Assembly (NCBI GenBank): GCA_011042225.1
Contig: DQXT01000051.1
Coordinates: forward strand, 1 to 38,292
Direction: 5' to 3'
DNA length: 38,292 bases
Source of the DNA: Deltaproteobacteria bacterium
Lineage (GTDB): Bacteria; Desulfobacterota; Dissulfuribacteria; Dissulfuribacterales; UBA3076
The notes under the pieces: model-generated
Told to the model about the DNA's origin: nothing
The model's input: only the letters and a program-made list of their open reading frames with translations
Database searches by the model: none
Translations under genes and position numbers: made by a program
Part shown: positions 9,363-16,832 of the stretch, one piece after another
Layout: the number at the start of each line of letters is the position of its first letter
Position numbering within the stretch: position 1 is the stretch's first letter

Positions 9363-9668
9363 CTATATCCCTGTTTTGTGGTGAAGTTTGTCTGATATCC
9401 GCTGGACCTTGTCCGACTTTACCATGGACGCAGCCTGGTCTGCAAAGCGCATAGCACCGGAAATATTGCCGTCTTTAAGATAGCTCTTGACCCTCTTTTC
9501 AATTCGGGCCGTGGCCCGATCTTCCTTAATATGGAAGGCCGGTGCCGCTATGAGTCTTTTGGACTCAAGGCTACCGCATTCAGGACACGGAGACGGCCTC
9601 TCACCCCTTTTAACAATCACTTCAAAGATAGTCCCGCACTTGGCGCATTCATAATCATATATCGGCAT
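9363..9668 (-). CDS. FmdB-family zinc-ribbon protein
   Basis: A small protein of 101 residues begins MPIYDYECAKCGTIFE and carries two CxxC pairs (CAKC, then CPEC about 20 residues later), which form the FmdB zinc ribbon. The tail is basic and helical. The family was first seen as a putative regulator beside formamidase; its biochemical role remains unclear. The usual family start MPIYDYEC is chosen; an ATG two codons upstream (9674) has GGAG four bases before it and may be the real start. A longer reading back to 9776 only repeats rfbB sequence in another frame. The start overlaps the end of rfbB by 14 bases, so the two are probably co-translated. Confidence 0.88.
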   Translation of the reverse strand: MPIYDYECAKCGTIFEVIVKRGERPSPCPECGSLESKRLIAAPAFHIKEDRATARIEKRVKSYLKDGNISGAMRFADQAASMVKSDKVQRISDKLHHKTGI

Positions 9669-10716
9669 ATTCATAATGCTCCCTGATCCAGGACTGATAC
9701 TCTCCACTCCTGATCCGGCTGACCCATTCCTGGTTGTCAATATACCACTTGATGGTCTTATGGATCCCGGTTTCAAGGGACTCCCTGGGGACCCAGCCCA
9801 ATTCCCTTTTCAATTTAGTAAAATCTATGGCATATCTGCGGTCATGACCAGGCCGGTCTTTGACGAATGATATCAATTCCCTTCTCGACTTATTGTTTTT
9901 CAGTTTTTCAAAACCATCCAAAATATCACAAATCATCTCTATAAGGTTGATATTTTCCACCTCGTTGTTGCCACCAATGTTGTACATACTGCCCCTTTCC
10001 CCATTCTGGATTAATTCCCATATGGCAACACAGTGATCCTTTACATAGAGCCAATCTCGGACATACCTGCCGTCTCCGTAAACCGGCAGGACCTTTCCCT
10101 CCATGGCATTGAGAATAATCAGCGGGATCAGTTTCTCGGGAAATTGATAAGGGCCATAATTATTTGAACAGTTAGAAATAATGACGGGCAAACCATATGT
10201 CTTGTAATAGGCCCTCACCAAATGGTCCGAAGCGGCCTTTGAGGCGGAATAAGGACTGTTCGGCCTGTAGGGCGTATCCTCTGTAAAAACCCCGTCCTTT
10301 CCAAGACTTCCAAATACCTCGTCGGTGCTGATATGATAAAAAAGCTGCAGCTGATCCTGTTTAGACTTAGCCGACTCCAATAAATTGAACGTACCTACGA
10401 TATTGGTCTGAATAAATGAATCAGGCCTGACAATGGACCTGTCTACATGGGATTCAGCAGCAAAATGGCAGATGGTGTCTATCTCATAGTCATCAAATAT
10501 TCTTTTAATAACATGACGGTCACATATATCGGCTTTAACAAAAATATAGCGCTCCGGGAAATCTCTTTCAATATCAAACAGGTTCTCAGGATTTCCCGCA
10601 TAAGTTAATTTATCTACATTTATCACCCGCCCGGAAAAATCCGACTCTTTCAACAGATATCTGATAAAATTTGTTCCGATAAAACCGCAACCGCCTGTCA
10701 CCAAAATATTTTTCAT
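9655..10716 (-). CDS. rfbB: dTDP-glucose 4,6-dehydratase RfbB
   Basis: RfbB oxidises, dehydrates and reduces dTDP-glucose to dTDP-4-keto-6-deoxyglucose, the first committed step towards dTDP-rhamnose. This 353-residue extended SDR has the NAD-binding GGCGFIGTNFIR at residues 8-19, the substrate and catalytic STDEVFGSLG (about 130-139) and the YSASKAASDHLV YxxxK motif (about 157-168). The length is typical. Its start overlaps the rfbD stop by four bases (ATGA). The thymidylyltransferase (rfbA) and epimerase (rfbC) genes are not beside it, so they must be elsewhere if the pathway is complete. Confidence 0.96.
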   Translation of the reverse strand: MKNILVTGGCGFIGTNFIRYLLKESDFSGRVINVDKLTYAGNPENLFDIERDFPERYIFVKADICDRHVIKRIFDDYEIDTICHFAAESHVDRSIVRPDSFIQTNIVGTFNLLESAKSKQDQLQLFYHISTDEVFGSLGKDGVFTEDTPYRPNSPYSASKAASDHLVRAYYKTYGLPVIISNCSNNYGPYQFPEKLIPLIILNAMEGKVLPVYGDGRYVRDWLYVKDHCVAIWELIQNGERGSMYNIGGNNEVENINLIEMICDILDGFEKLKNNKSRRELISFVKDRPGHDRRYAIDFTKLKRELGWVPRESLETGIHKTIKWYIDNQEWVSRIRSGEYQSWIREHYEYADI

Positions 10717-11600
10717 GGTATTGTCTTGATTGCCTCATTCAGCAGTTGTTCCTGAAAATTAGAGACGAATTGGTTAACATCATGGAACCAATTTATCATT
10801 AAATTATTGCCTGTCTTTTTGAGCCGCCGGTTTTCCAGGATTGAATTTCTCGGTCTTAGTGCCGGAGTGGGATATTCCTCACTTGTGCAAGGAGTTAATG
10901 AATTTTGAACTCCCATTTCAAGAAGAAAATGACCGGCCAGTTCATACCACGTACAATATCCTTCACCGGCCGCATGATAAATTCCGCGGCCCTTCTTTTC
11001 TATAAGTGCGGAGATCTGGAGTGCCAGCCGGTAGGACCAAGTAGGCGAACCAAACTGGTCATTCACGACCTTCAGCTTTTTATCAGGATTTTTAAGGGCC
11101 GTTCTCAGTATAGTCTTGAGAAAATTCCGGCCATGAATGCCGTACAACCAAGCTGTCCGAAGTATTATGTGTTGATCTGTGGTCTGCATTACAGCCAATT
11201 CACCTTCGAGCTTCGTCTTCCCATAATAGGAGAGAGGTCCCGGTTCATCTTCTTCCACATAGCCCTCGGGTGGCTTTTTCCGGCCGTCAAAGACATAATC
11301 AGATGAGATATGGATCAATTGACCGCCGTATTTCGCGGCCCATGACGCCAGGTTTCTCGGCCCTTCAGCATTGACCTTCCAGGCCAGTTCCCTTTCTGTC
11401 TCACAGGCATCCACGTTGGTATATGCCGCACAGTTGAGTATGACATCAGGGACGTAGTTTCCTATTACCTTATCCACATCTGAGGAATTTGTAATATCCA
11501 GTTCATTTAGAGTCAGGGCAAAAACTTCATGCGGTCCTTGAAGAACTTGTGCGCAATCAGTGCCCAACTGTCCATCACCGCCACATATAAGGATCTTCAT
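10713..11600 (-). CDS. rfbD: dTDP-4-dehydrorhamnose reductase RfbD
   Basis: RfbD carries out the last step to dTDP-L-rhamnose, reducing dTDP-4-keto-L-rhamnose with NAD(P)H. The 295-residue protein begins with MKILICGGDGQLGTDC (dinucleotide-binding glycine motif). It contains NCAAYTNVDACE, ISSDYVFDG and the catalytic YYGKTKLEGE (about residues 129-138). It overlaps rfbB by four bases and starts 87 bases after the DUF368 gene, so the three may share a transcript. The product feeds LPS or other surface glycans. Confidence 0.95.
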   Translation of the reverse strand: MKILICGGDGQLGTDCAQVLQGPHEVFALTLNELDITNSSDVDKVIGNYVPDVILNCAAYTNVDACETERELAWKVNAEGPRNLASWAAKYGGQLIHISSDYVFDGRKKPPEGYVEEDEPGPLSYYGKTKLEGELAVMQTTDQHIILRTAWLYGIHGRNFLKTILRTALKNPDKKLKVVNDQFGSPTWSYRLALQISALIEKKGRGIYHAAGEGYCTWYELAGHFLLEMGVQNSLTPCTSEEYPTPALRPRNSILENRRLKKTGNNLMINWFHDVNQFVSNFQEQLLNEAIKTIP

Positions 11601-11687
11601 AACTTATCAACCTAATACTTCAGAATACCCCAAACCATAAAAAACCATTTAAAAGGTCTTTAATAGTTCCGGATTTTTGTTGAAATT

Positions 11688-12632
11688 TCATATCCCGGCA
11701 TGCCTTTTTCTTGCTGCTAAAAAATTTATTAAAAAGACTATTAGAGAGCCTAAAACAGCCAGACAAAGAGCCTGCATTACCTCTGTACTCCATTGATTCG
11801 GCAAAATATTAACATGGTCTGTAGCAATAACATTTCCTTGCATGTCCGTGATGCTCCGCAGTGATTTTTTCCAAGGCCAGACCTTTCTTAAGGCACCCAA
11901 CATAAAGCCGGTTAATACGGCTATAGTAAAATTATAGTATTTATTCAAAAACCAATTAAGAAAACGAACAAAGGAAATTAATCCTACTGATGCGCCGGCA
12001 GCAACTATAAAGAGTGTTAAAAAATCACGATTATTAACGGCTTCAAGCAAATAATGGTATTTACCCAGCAAGACAAGGATAAATGCCCCTGATATTCCAG
12101 GCAGGATCATTGCACATACGGCAACGGCCCCACTCATAAATAAAAACCACCTGGTGTCGGGTGTTGATAAAGGCACCAAACCAACCAGGTAATAAGTAAA
12201 GGCCGCTCCCAATCCTATACAGGCAAAGATGGATGGACTATATTCTTTAAGATGCCGGCTTACAGTAAATAAAGAAGCAACTATAAGACCAAAGAAAAAG
12301 GACCATATCAGTATCGGTCTGTTTTGAAGAAGCCAGCTCAGGACCCTGGCAAGACTGAATATGGCCATTAAAATACCTGAGCCGACAGCCACAAGAAATC
12401 GCCATGAGACATAATTAAAGGCATCACCCAATTTTAAAGAAAAAAGCAATTTAAAAAAGACCAGATCAAAAGACCTGATAGATTCTATCAATTCTTTATA
12501 AATCCCCAGGATAAAGGCCATAGTACCGCCCGAAACCCCCGGAACCACGTCTGAAGCACCCATACAAAAGCCCTTGATTGCTAATACAAGATAAGCCTTG
12601 CATGATATATAAGATCGAGCGGGACCTTTCAT
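11688..12632 (-). CDS. DUF368 membrane protein (putative undecaprenyl-phosphate translocase)
   Basis: A polytopic membrane protein of 314 residues carries the DUF368 signature GFCMGASDVVPGVSGGTMAF near residues 21-40 and a related second copy, AMILPGISGAFILVLLG, around residues 175-191, consistent with an internal duplication. About eight or nine hydrophobic segments are visible. A DUF368 protein of Vibrio cholerae (PopT) has been reported as a candidate undecaprenyl-phosphate transporter that recycles the lipid carrier across the inner membrane. The location directly before dTDP-rhamnose genes, whose products are used in lipid-carrier-linked glycan assembly, fits that role. The exact substrate is inferred. 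Confidence 0.88.
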   Translation of the reverse strand: MKGPARSYISCKAYLVLAIKGFCMGASDVVPGVSGGTMAFILGIYKELIESIRSFDLVFFKLLFSLKLGDAFNYVSWRFLVAVGSGILMAIFSLARVLSWLLQNRPILIWSFFFGLIVASLFTVSRHLKEYSPSIFACIGLGAAFTYYLVGLVPLSTPDTRWFLFMSGAVAVCAMILPGISGAFILVLLGKYHYLLEAVNNRDFLTLFIVAAGASVGLISFVRFLNWFLNKYYNFTIAVLTGFMLGALRKVWPWKKSLRSITDMQGNVIATDHVNILPNQWSTEVMQALCLAVLGSLIVFLINFLAARKRHAGI

Positions 12633-13080
12633 AACCGTTTCACTTTCCGGGCATTTATTATTGCTGATATACGCAAACTGACTGAAACAAAACGCCGTTT
12701 CATTATAGCTAATTAGCGATTTTTAAAGTTTTTTTCAAGAACGGACCGCTCTCATATATATCCAACTTATTGATATTATTGATGATTATAAAATCATTAA
12801 AAATCCGGGATCAGGTTCTTGCCCCCGGATTAACCTAAACAGACTGATTATACAGTAAGCGGTATTATATGCGTAATTATTTCTGTCTTTAGCTGAGCAT
12901 TTCTTATAAGCCCGTCTCGGTTTTGAAATAAATCACATGAGGTTCTATTGAACGTTCAGCAGATATCTAAAACTGCTGGAATTTTCATATGGCTCTTTAC
13001 CTATTATGATAGGGTGTTAAATTATGCCGCTCGGGCTTAATAAAAAATTAGGAATTTTAGATCCCAATTGGAAGGAATCC
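12633..13080. other. divergent spacer before the sigma-54 regulator
   Basis: This AT-rich spacer separates divergent genes. It holds two dyads: CAGCAG/CTGCTG (12957-12962 with 12973-12978, extendable outward with one bulge) and CCTAT-TATG-ATAGG just before 13024. Either could be an autoregulatory site. TTGAAA, 17 bases, then TATTGA (about 12924-12952) is a possible sigma-70 promoter. In-frame codons from 13024 to 13080 are open but probably untranslated. No RNA gene or other ORF is evident. Confidence 0.4.
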
Positions 13081-14445
13081 ATGGAGGCTAATTATAACAT
13101 CCTGGTGATTGACAATGACTCCTTCATTCAGGATGCCTGTCGGCAAACCCTTACTAAACATGGTCATAACGTTGTCCAGGCAAAAAGTGGTCATGAAGGC
13201 CTCGCCCTGCTCAACAACTGGTCATTTGATCTTATTCTCCTCGAGATGAATATGCCCGGTGAAGACGGACTGCTTGTCCTGGCCAAAATCAAGGATTTGG
13301 AGCCTGAGACCATTGTTGTTATGATCTCGGAGAACGGCTCTATTGAAACCGCTGTTCAGGCCGTCAAGCTTGGGGCTTTTGACTTTATGGCCAAGCCCTT
13401 TACTCGAGATGAATTACTTAAACGAATCGGCCAGGTACAGAGAAACCGTCGATTAAACATTGAAAAACTCTATCTGAAGCAAAGTCGCAACCAAAAGATA
13501 GAAAGCGCCCAAATCATCAGTAACAGCCCTGCCATTGAAAAAATCAAAGAGATGATAGCTATGGTAGCCCCCACGGAGACCACCGTGTTGCTTCAGGGTG
13601 AAAGTGGCACAGGCAAGGGACTTGCAGCCCGCAGAATCCACGAAATGAGTCAGCGAAAGGCAGGTCCTTTTGTATCAGTCGATTGCGGCTCCCTGGTGAG
13701 CTCCATATTTGAAAGTGAACTTTTCGGCCATATAAAGGGGTCTTTTACAGGTGCAGACAAAACCCAGTATGGAAAATTTGAGATGGCACAGAAAGGGACC
13801 TTATTCTTTGATGAGATATCCAATATAAGCCTGGAAATCCAAGCAAAACTTTTGAAGGCGGTAGAGGAAAAAACCATATCCAAGGTAGGAGACCATAAGG
13901 TCGTCAATGCCGATGTTCGCCTTATATCAGCCACAAATCAGGATCTTCAAAAGGCCGTCGCCCGTGGACTCTTTCGTAAAGACCTGTTCTTCAGACTAAA
14001 TGTAGTATCTATACATATACCCCCTTTACGGGAGCGTAAAGAGGATATCCCGCTACTGCTGCAACACTTCCTGAACAGATTTGGCAGTAGAGAAGGGAAA
14101 GTGATTGAGGGCCTGTCTCCAAATGCCATGAAGGCACTCACGGAATATCATTGGCCGGGCAACGTCCGAGAATTGGAAAATACGGTAGAGCGGCTTGTGG
14201 TCTTTGCAAGAGATAAGATTATTACCACGCAGGATCTTGCATACTCAAATACCGTATTATCGAGTTTGCCCGTGAAAGACCCGCTTTGTCTTGAGGAAAT
14301 GGAACGTCTACACATTATGAAAGTAGTCGAACTAACAGAGGGAAATAAAACCCGTGCTGCCCGATTGCTTGGTATTGACCGCAAAACACTCAGAATGAAA
14401 ATAAAAAAACATCAGATTCCGGAGAATTCAAATCAGAATTGCTAA
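13081..14445 (+). CDS. NtrC-family sigma-54 activator with an altered receiver
   Basis: This is a three-domain enhancer-binding protein. An N-terminal receiver spans about residues 5-120. The AAA+ domain (about 150-380) has Walker A GESGTGKG, the sigma-54 contact loop in its GSFTGA form, and Walker B LFFDEIS. A Fis-type helix-turn-helix ends the protein (NKTRAARLLGIDRKTLRMKI). The receiver keeps the acidic pocket (IDND), a Ser at the switch Thr/Ser position and the Lys of AKPF. The phosphoacceptor Asp, however, is Glu: LLEMNMPG, codon GAG at 13243-13245, residue 55. The start at 13081 has GGAAGGA before it and places this residue where NtrC has Asp54; an in-frame ATG at 13024 is an alternative. 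No histidine kinase lies nearby. It precedes a sigma-54 promoter for acs, its probable target. Confidence 0.93.
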   Translation: MEANYNILVIDNDSFIQDACRQTLTKHGHNVVQAKSGHEGLALLNNWSFDLILLEMNMPGEDGLLVLAKIKDLEPETIVVMISENGSIETAVQAVKLGAFDFMAKPFTRDELLKRIGQVQRNRRLNIEKLYLKQSRNQKIESAQIISNSPAIEKIKEMIAMVAPTETTVLLQGESGTGKGLAARRIHEMSQRKAGPFVSVDCGSLVSSIFESELFGHIKGSFTGADKTQYGKFEMAQKGTLFFDEISNISLEIQAKLLKAVEEKTISKVGDHKVVNADVRLISATNQDLQKAVARGLFRKDLFFRLNVVSIHIPPLRERKEDIPLLLQHFLNRFGSREGKVIEGLSPNAMKALTEYHWPGNVRELENTVERLVVFARDKIITTQDLAYSNTVLSSLPVKDPLCLEEMERLHIMKVVELTEGNKTRAARLLGIDRKTLRMKIKKHQIPENSNQNC

Positions 14446-14520
14446 AAAACTTTTGCCTTTTTAGAATAATTTCAAGACCTTTATATCTAAAAATAAATGG
14501 GAAAAGGACCTCCCTACAAG

Positions 14521-14537
14521 TGGAGCAAATCGCTCCA
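14521..14537. promoter_or_regulatory. dyad, candidate enhancer site for the sigma-54 activator
   Basis: TGGAGC and GCTCCA are separated by AAATC, a perfect 6-bp dyad. Its centre lies about 150 bases before the -24 element of the acs promoter, a normal distance for an enhancer-binding protein. Only one copy was found, so assignment to the neighbouring regulator is inference. Confidence 0.4.
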
Positions 14538-14539
14538 GT

Positions 14540-14577
14540 CCGGGTAAGATATCCCCGCTCTCTTACCGGTCTTTTTT
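14540..14577 (+). terminator. rho-independent terminator of the regulator gene
   Basis: CCGGGTAAGA (14540-14549) pairs with TCTTACCGG (14561-14569) with one bulged G, and TCTTTTTT follows. It lies about 95 bases after the regulator's stop and separates it from acs. Confidence 0.75.
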
Positions 14578-14675
14578 GATTATCCCGGCCCTTCTCATCC
14601 AAACTACCCAATTTTATATATAAAATTCAGTTAGATAATCGGTGATTGTTTCTCATGTGACAGGAACTGCCGTTA

Positions 14676-14691
14676 TGGTACAGAGATTGCT
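14676..14691 (+). promoter_or_regulatory. sigma-54 (-24/-12) promoter of the acs locus
   Basis: TGGTAC, five bases, then TTGCT match the consensus TGGCAC-N5-TTGCW with one difference. The invariant GG (14677-14678) and GC (14689-14690) are exactly ten bases apart, as sigma-54 requires. The start of transcription would be near 14702, leaving a leader of about 160 bases before acs. An enhancer-binding protein gene lies directly upstream, which supports the call. Confidence 0.78.
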
Positions 14692-14694
14692 CTG

Positions 14695-14715
14695 TTTTAG
14701 ATTTCTAATCTAAAA
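14695..14715. promoter_or_regulatory. perfect 9-bp inverted repeat at the acs start of transcription
   Basis: TTTTAGATT (14695-14703) and AATCTAAAA (14707-14715) are separated by TCT. The repeat straddles the predicted transcription start of the sigma-54 promoter. It could be an operator for a repressor or a 5' mRNA hairpin. The GACTTCTTTTT that follows is a weak T-tract. Confidence 0.55.
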
Positions 14716-14859
14716 GACTTCTTTTTATGCCATTTAAAATAATGGGAAATCGTAATTTCTATATTTTTATGTAGTATCAGCTCTTTAGCCCTGTTTGAAA
14801 TAACGTCTTCAGTATAGTCTCAGTGGGATAGTTCAAGGGAGGATACAATCGCTGGATTT

Positions 14860-16797
14860 ATGAAACCGACAAAGGTCAGTGGGCAATTAGAGAATGAGGC
14901 TATCGAAGCCATGTTGGTCGAAGGAAGGGTGTTTCGGCCCCGACCTCAGTTGGTTGCGGATGCTGTTCTGAGCCCCGATGAGTATGAGGAGGCGGTGAAA
15001 CAGGGCCGATCTGATCTTGAAGGATTCTGGGAAAAAGCCGCAGAAGAATTAGACTGGTTTAAAAAATGGGATACGGTACTTGACCGCTCCGATGCACCTT
15101 TTTTTAAATGGTATGCAGGGGGCAAGACCAATATCGCCTATAATGCGCTTGACCGTCATATAAAGACACATCGCAAGAACAAGGTGGCTATAATCTTTGA
15201 GTCCGAGAGCGGCGGACGTGAGCGTATGACTTATTATGATTTGTACCGAGCTGCCAACAAGTTTGCCAATGTCCTTAAATCTTTGGGAATAAGGAAGGGA
15301 GACCGTGTAATTATATATCTCCCCAATATCCCGGAAATAGCTATTGCCATGCTAGGATGCGCCAAGATTGGAGCAATACACAGTGTTGTCTATGCGGGTT
15401 TCAGTGCCCTCGCCCTTCGAGAACGGATCAACCACACAGAGGCAAGGCTTGTAATAACTGTTAACGGATTTCATAGAAACGGCGAAGTAATAAAACTTAA
15501 GGAGGCTGTAGACGAGGCCATGACGGCGTCGCCTACGGTAGAGACTGTAGTGGTGGTCCGGCGGGCGGGTATAGAGACCGACATGGGTGACGGCCGCTAT
15601 CTCTGGTTCCATGATTTGATGGATGGGGAATCTGCAGAATTTAAGACCGTGGAGATGGATGCCAATGATCCGCTTTATATACTTTATACCTCGGGCACAA
15701 CCGGCAAGCCGAAGGGAGTGGTACATTGCCACGGCGGCTATGGAGTGGGGATCAATCGTACATTGAAATGGGTGTTCGACATAAAGGAAACCGATATCTT
15801 CTGGTGTGCAGCCGATCTCGGATGGGTAACCGGACATAGCTACGTTGTCTACGGCCCACTTATCGTTGGTACCACTACCGTCATGTACGAGGGACATTTG
15901 CTGTTTCCAGGACCGGATCGCATGTGGAGGATCATCGAGAAGTACGGCGTCAATATCCTTTATACAACACCAACTACCATCAGGATTCTCATGAGATTCG
16001 GGGCTCAGTATCCAAAAAAGCATGATCTGTCAACCCTGCGGCTACTGGGTACGGTGGGTGAACCGATCAACCCTGAGGCCTGGGTGTGGTACTATGAAAA
16101 CATAGGACGACAGGAATGCCCCGTCATCGATACTTGGTGGCAAACAGAGACCGGCATGTTTATGGTAGCCCCGACACCATGTAACGAGTTAAAGCCCGGT
16201 TCGGCATTTAAGCCGCTCCCCGGTGTTCATGTAGATGTAGTAGATGCCAACGGCGATTACGTGGATCCCGGCAAGGGGGGTCATGTGGTGGTCAAGGAGC
16301 CGTGGCCTGCTATGCTCACAACACTCTATAAAGACCCTGAGAAATACAAAGAGATCTATTGGTCAAAATTCCCCGGGATGTATCTGGCCGGCGATATTGC
16401 CACTAAGGACACAGACGGCTTTATCTGGTTTCTGGGACGGTCTGATGACGTTCTCAAAATCGCAGGTCATCGAATCGGCACCATAGAGGTGGAAAAGGCT
16501 GTAACCGGTCACAAACATGTTGCTGAGGCAGCTTGCATAGGCGTACCTGATAAGGTACGTGGAGAGGTCGCCAAGATCTTTGTCATCTTAAAAAAAGGCG
16601 TCGAAAAGGACGAAGACAGCTTGGTAAATGAGTTGAAGGCCCACGTGCGAAAGGTCTTGGGACCCGTTGTGCTCATCCGCGAGATCGAATTTAAAGACAA
16701 ACTGCCGAAAACAAGGTGCGGCAAGATCATGCGCCGTGTACTGAAAGCGCGGGAGTTAGGATTAAAGGAGGGAGATCTGTCAACACTCGAGGATTAA
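14860..16797 (+). CDS. acs: acetyl-CoA synthetase (AMP-forming)
   Basis: The enzyme activates acetate to acetyl-CoA through acetyl-AMP. Its 645 residues have the family length. Landmarks in order are FKWYAGGKTNIAYNALDRH, the P-loop-like YTSGTTGKPKGVVH (about residue 275), the acetate-pocket segment DTWWQTETG with both Trp (about 425), GDIATKD, GRSDDVLKIAGHRIG and the C-terminal PKTRCGKIMRR. That last motif holds the catalytic lysine that is reversibly acetylated in Salmonella Acs; the usual Ser two residues before it is Cys here. The Trp pocket favours acetate, possibly propionate. The first strong ribosome site (GGGAGG, 14837-14842) is 17 bases before this ATG, and an in-frame ATC sits at ideal spacing. 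The porin gene follows after 35 bases. Confidence 0.95.
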   Translation: MKPTKVSGQLENEAIEAMLVEGRVFRPRPQLVADAVLSPDEYEEAVKQGRSDLEGFWEKAAEELDWFKKWDTVLDRSDAPFFKWYAGGKTNIAYNALDRHIKTHRKNKVAIIFESESGGRERMTYYDLYRAANKFANVLKSLGIRKGDRVIIYLPNIPEIAIAMLGCAKIGAIHSVVYAGFSALALRERINHTEARLVITVNGFHRNGEVIKLKEAVDEAMTASPTVETVVVVRRAGIETDMGDGRYLWFHDLMDGESAEFKTVEMDANDPLYILYTSGTTGKPKGVVHCHGGYGVGINRTLKWVFDIKETDIFWCAADLGWVTGHSYVVYGPLIVGTTTVMYEGHLLFPGPDRMWRIIEKYGVNILYTTPTTIRILMRFGAQYPKKHDLSTLRLLGTVGEPINPEAWVWYYENIGRQECPVIDTWWQTETGMFMVAPTPCNELKPGSAFKPLPGVHVDVVDANGDYVDPGKGGHVVVKEPWPAMLTTLYKDPEKYKEIYWSKFPGMYLAGDIATKDTDGFIWFLGRSDDVLKIAGHRIGTIEVEKAVTGHKHVAEAACIGVPDKVRGEVAKIFVILKKGVEKDEDSLVNELKAHVRKVLGPVVLIREIEFKDKLPKTRCGKIMRRVLKARELGLKEGDLSTLED

Positions 16798-16832
16798 CCT
16801 CATAAAAATAAAGGATAGAGGAGGATTTTTTA

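Noticed and set aside
9669-9776. Longer FmdB protein of 137 residues
   Set aside because: The extra N-terminal residues lie within the 3' end of rfbB in another frame, and the family starts at MPIYDYEC.
15352-16023. 223-codon open frame antisense to acs
   Set aside because: It covers the most conserved part of acs and its translation has no family features. The similar 222-codon frame at 19588-20256 opposite the second synthetase was rejected for the same reason.
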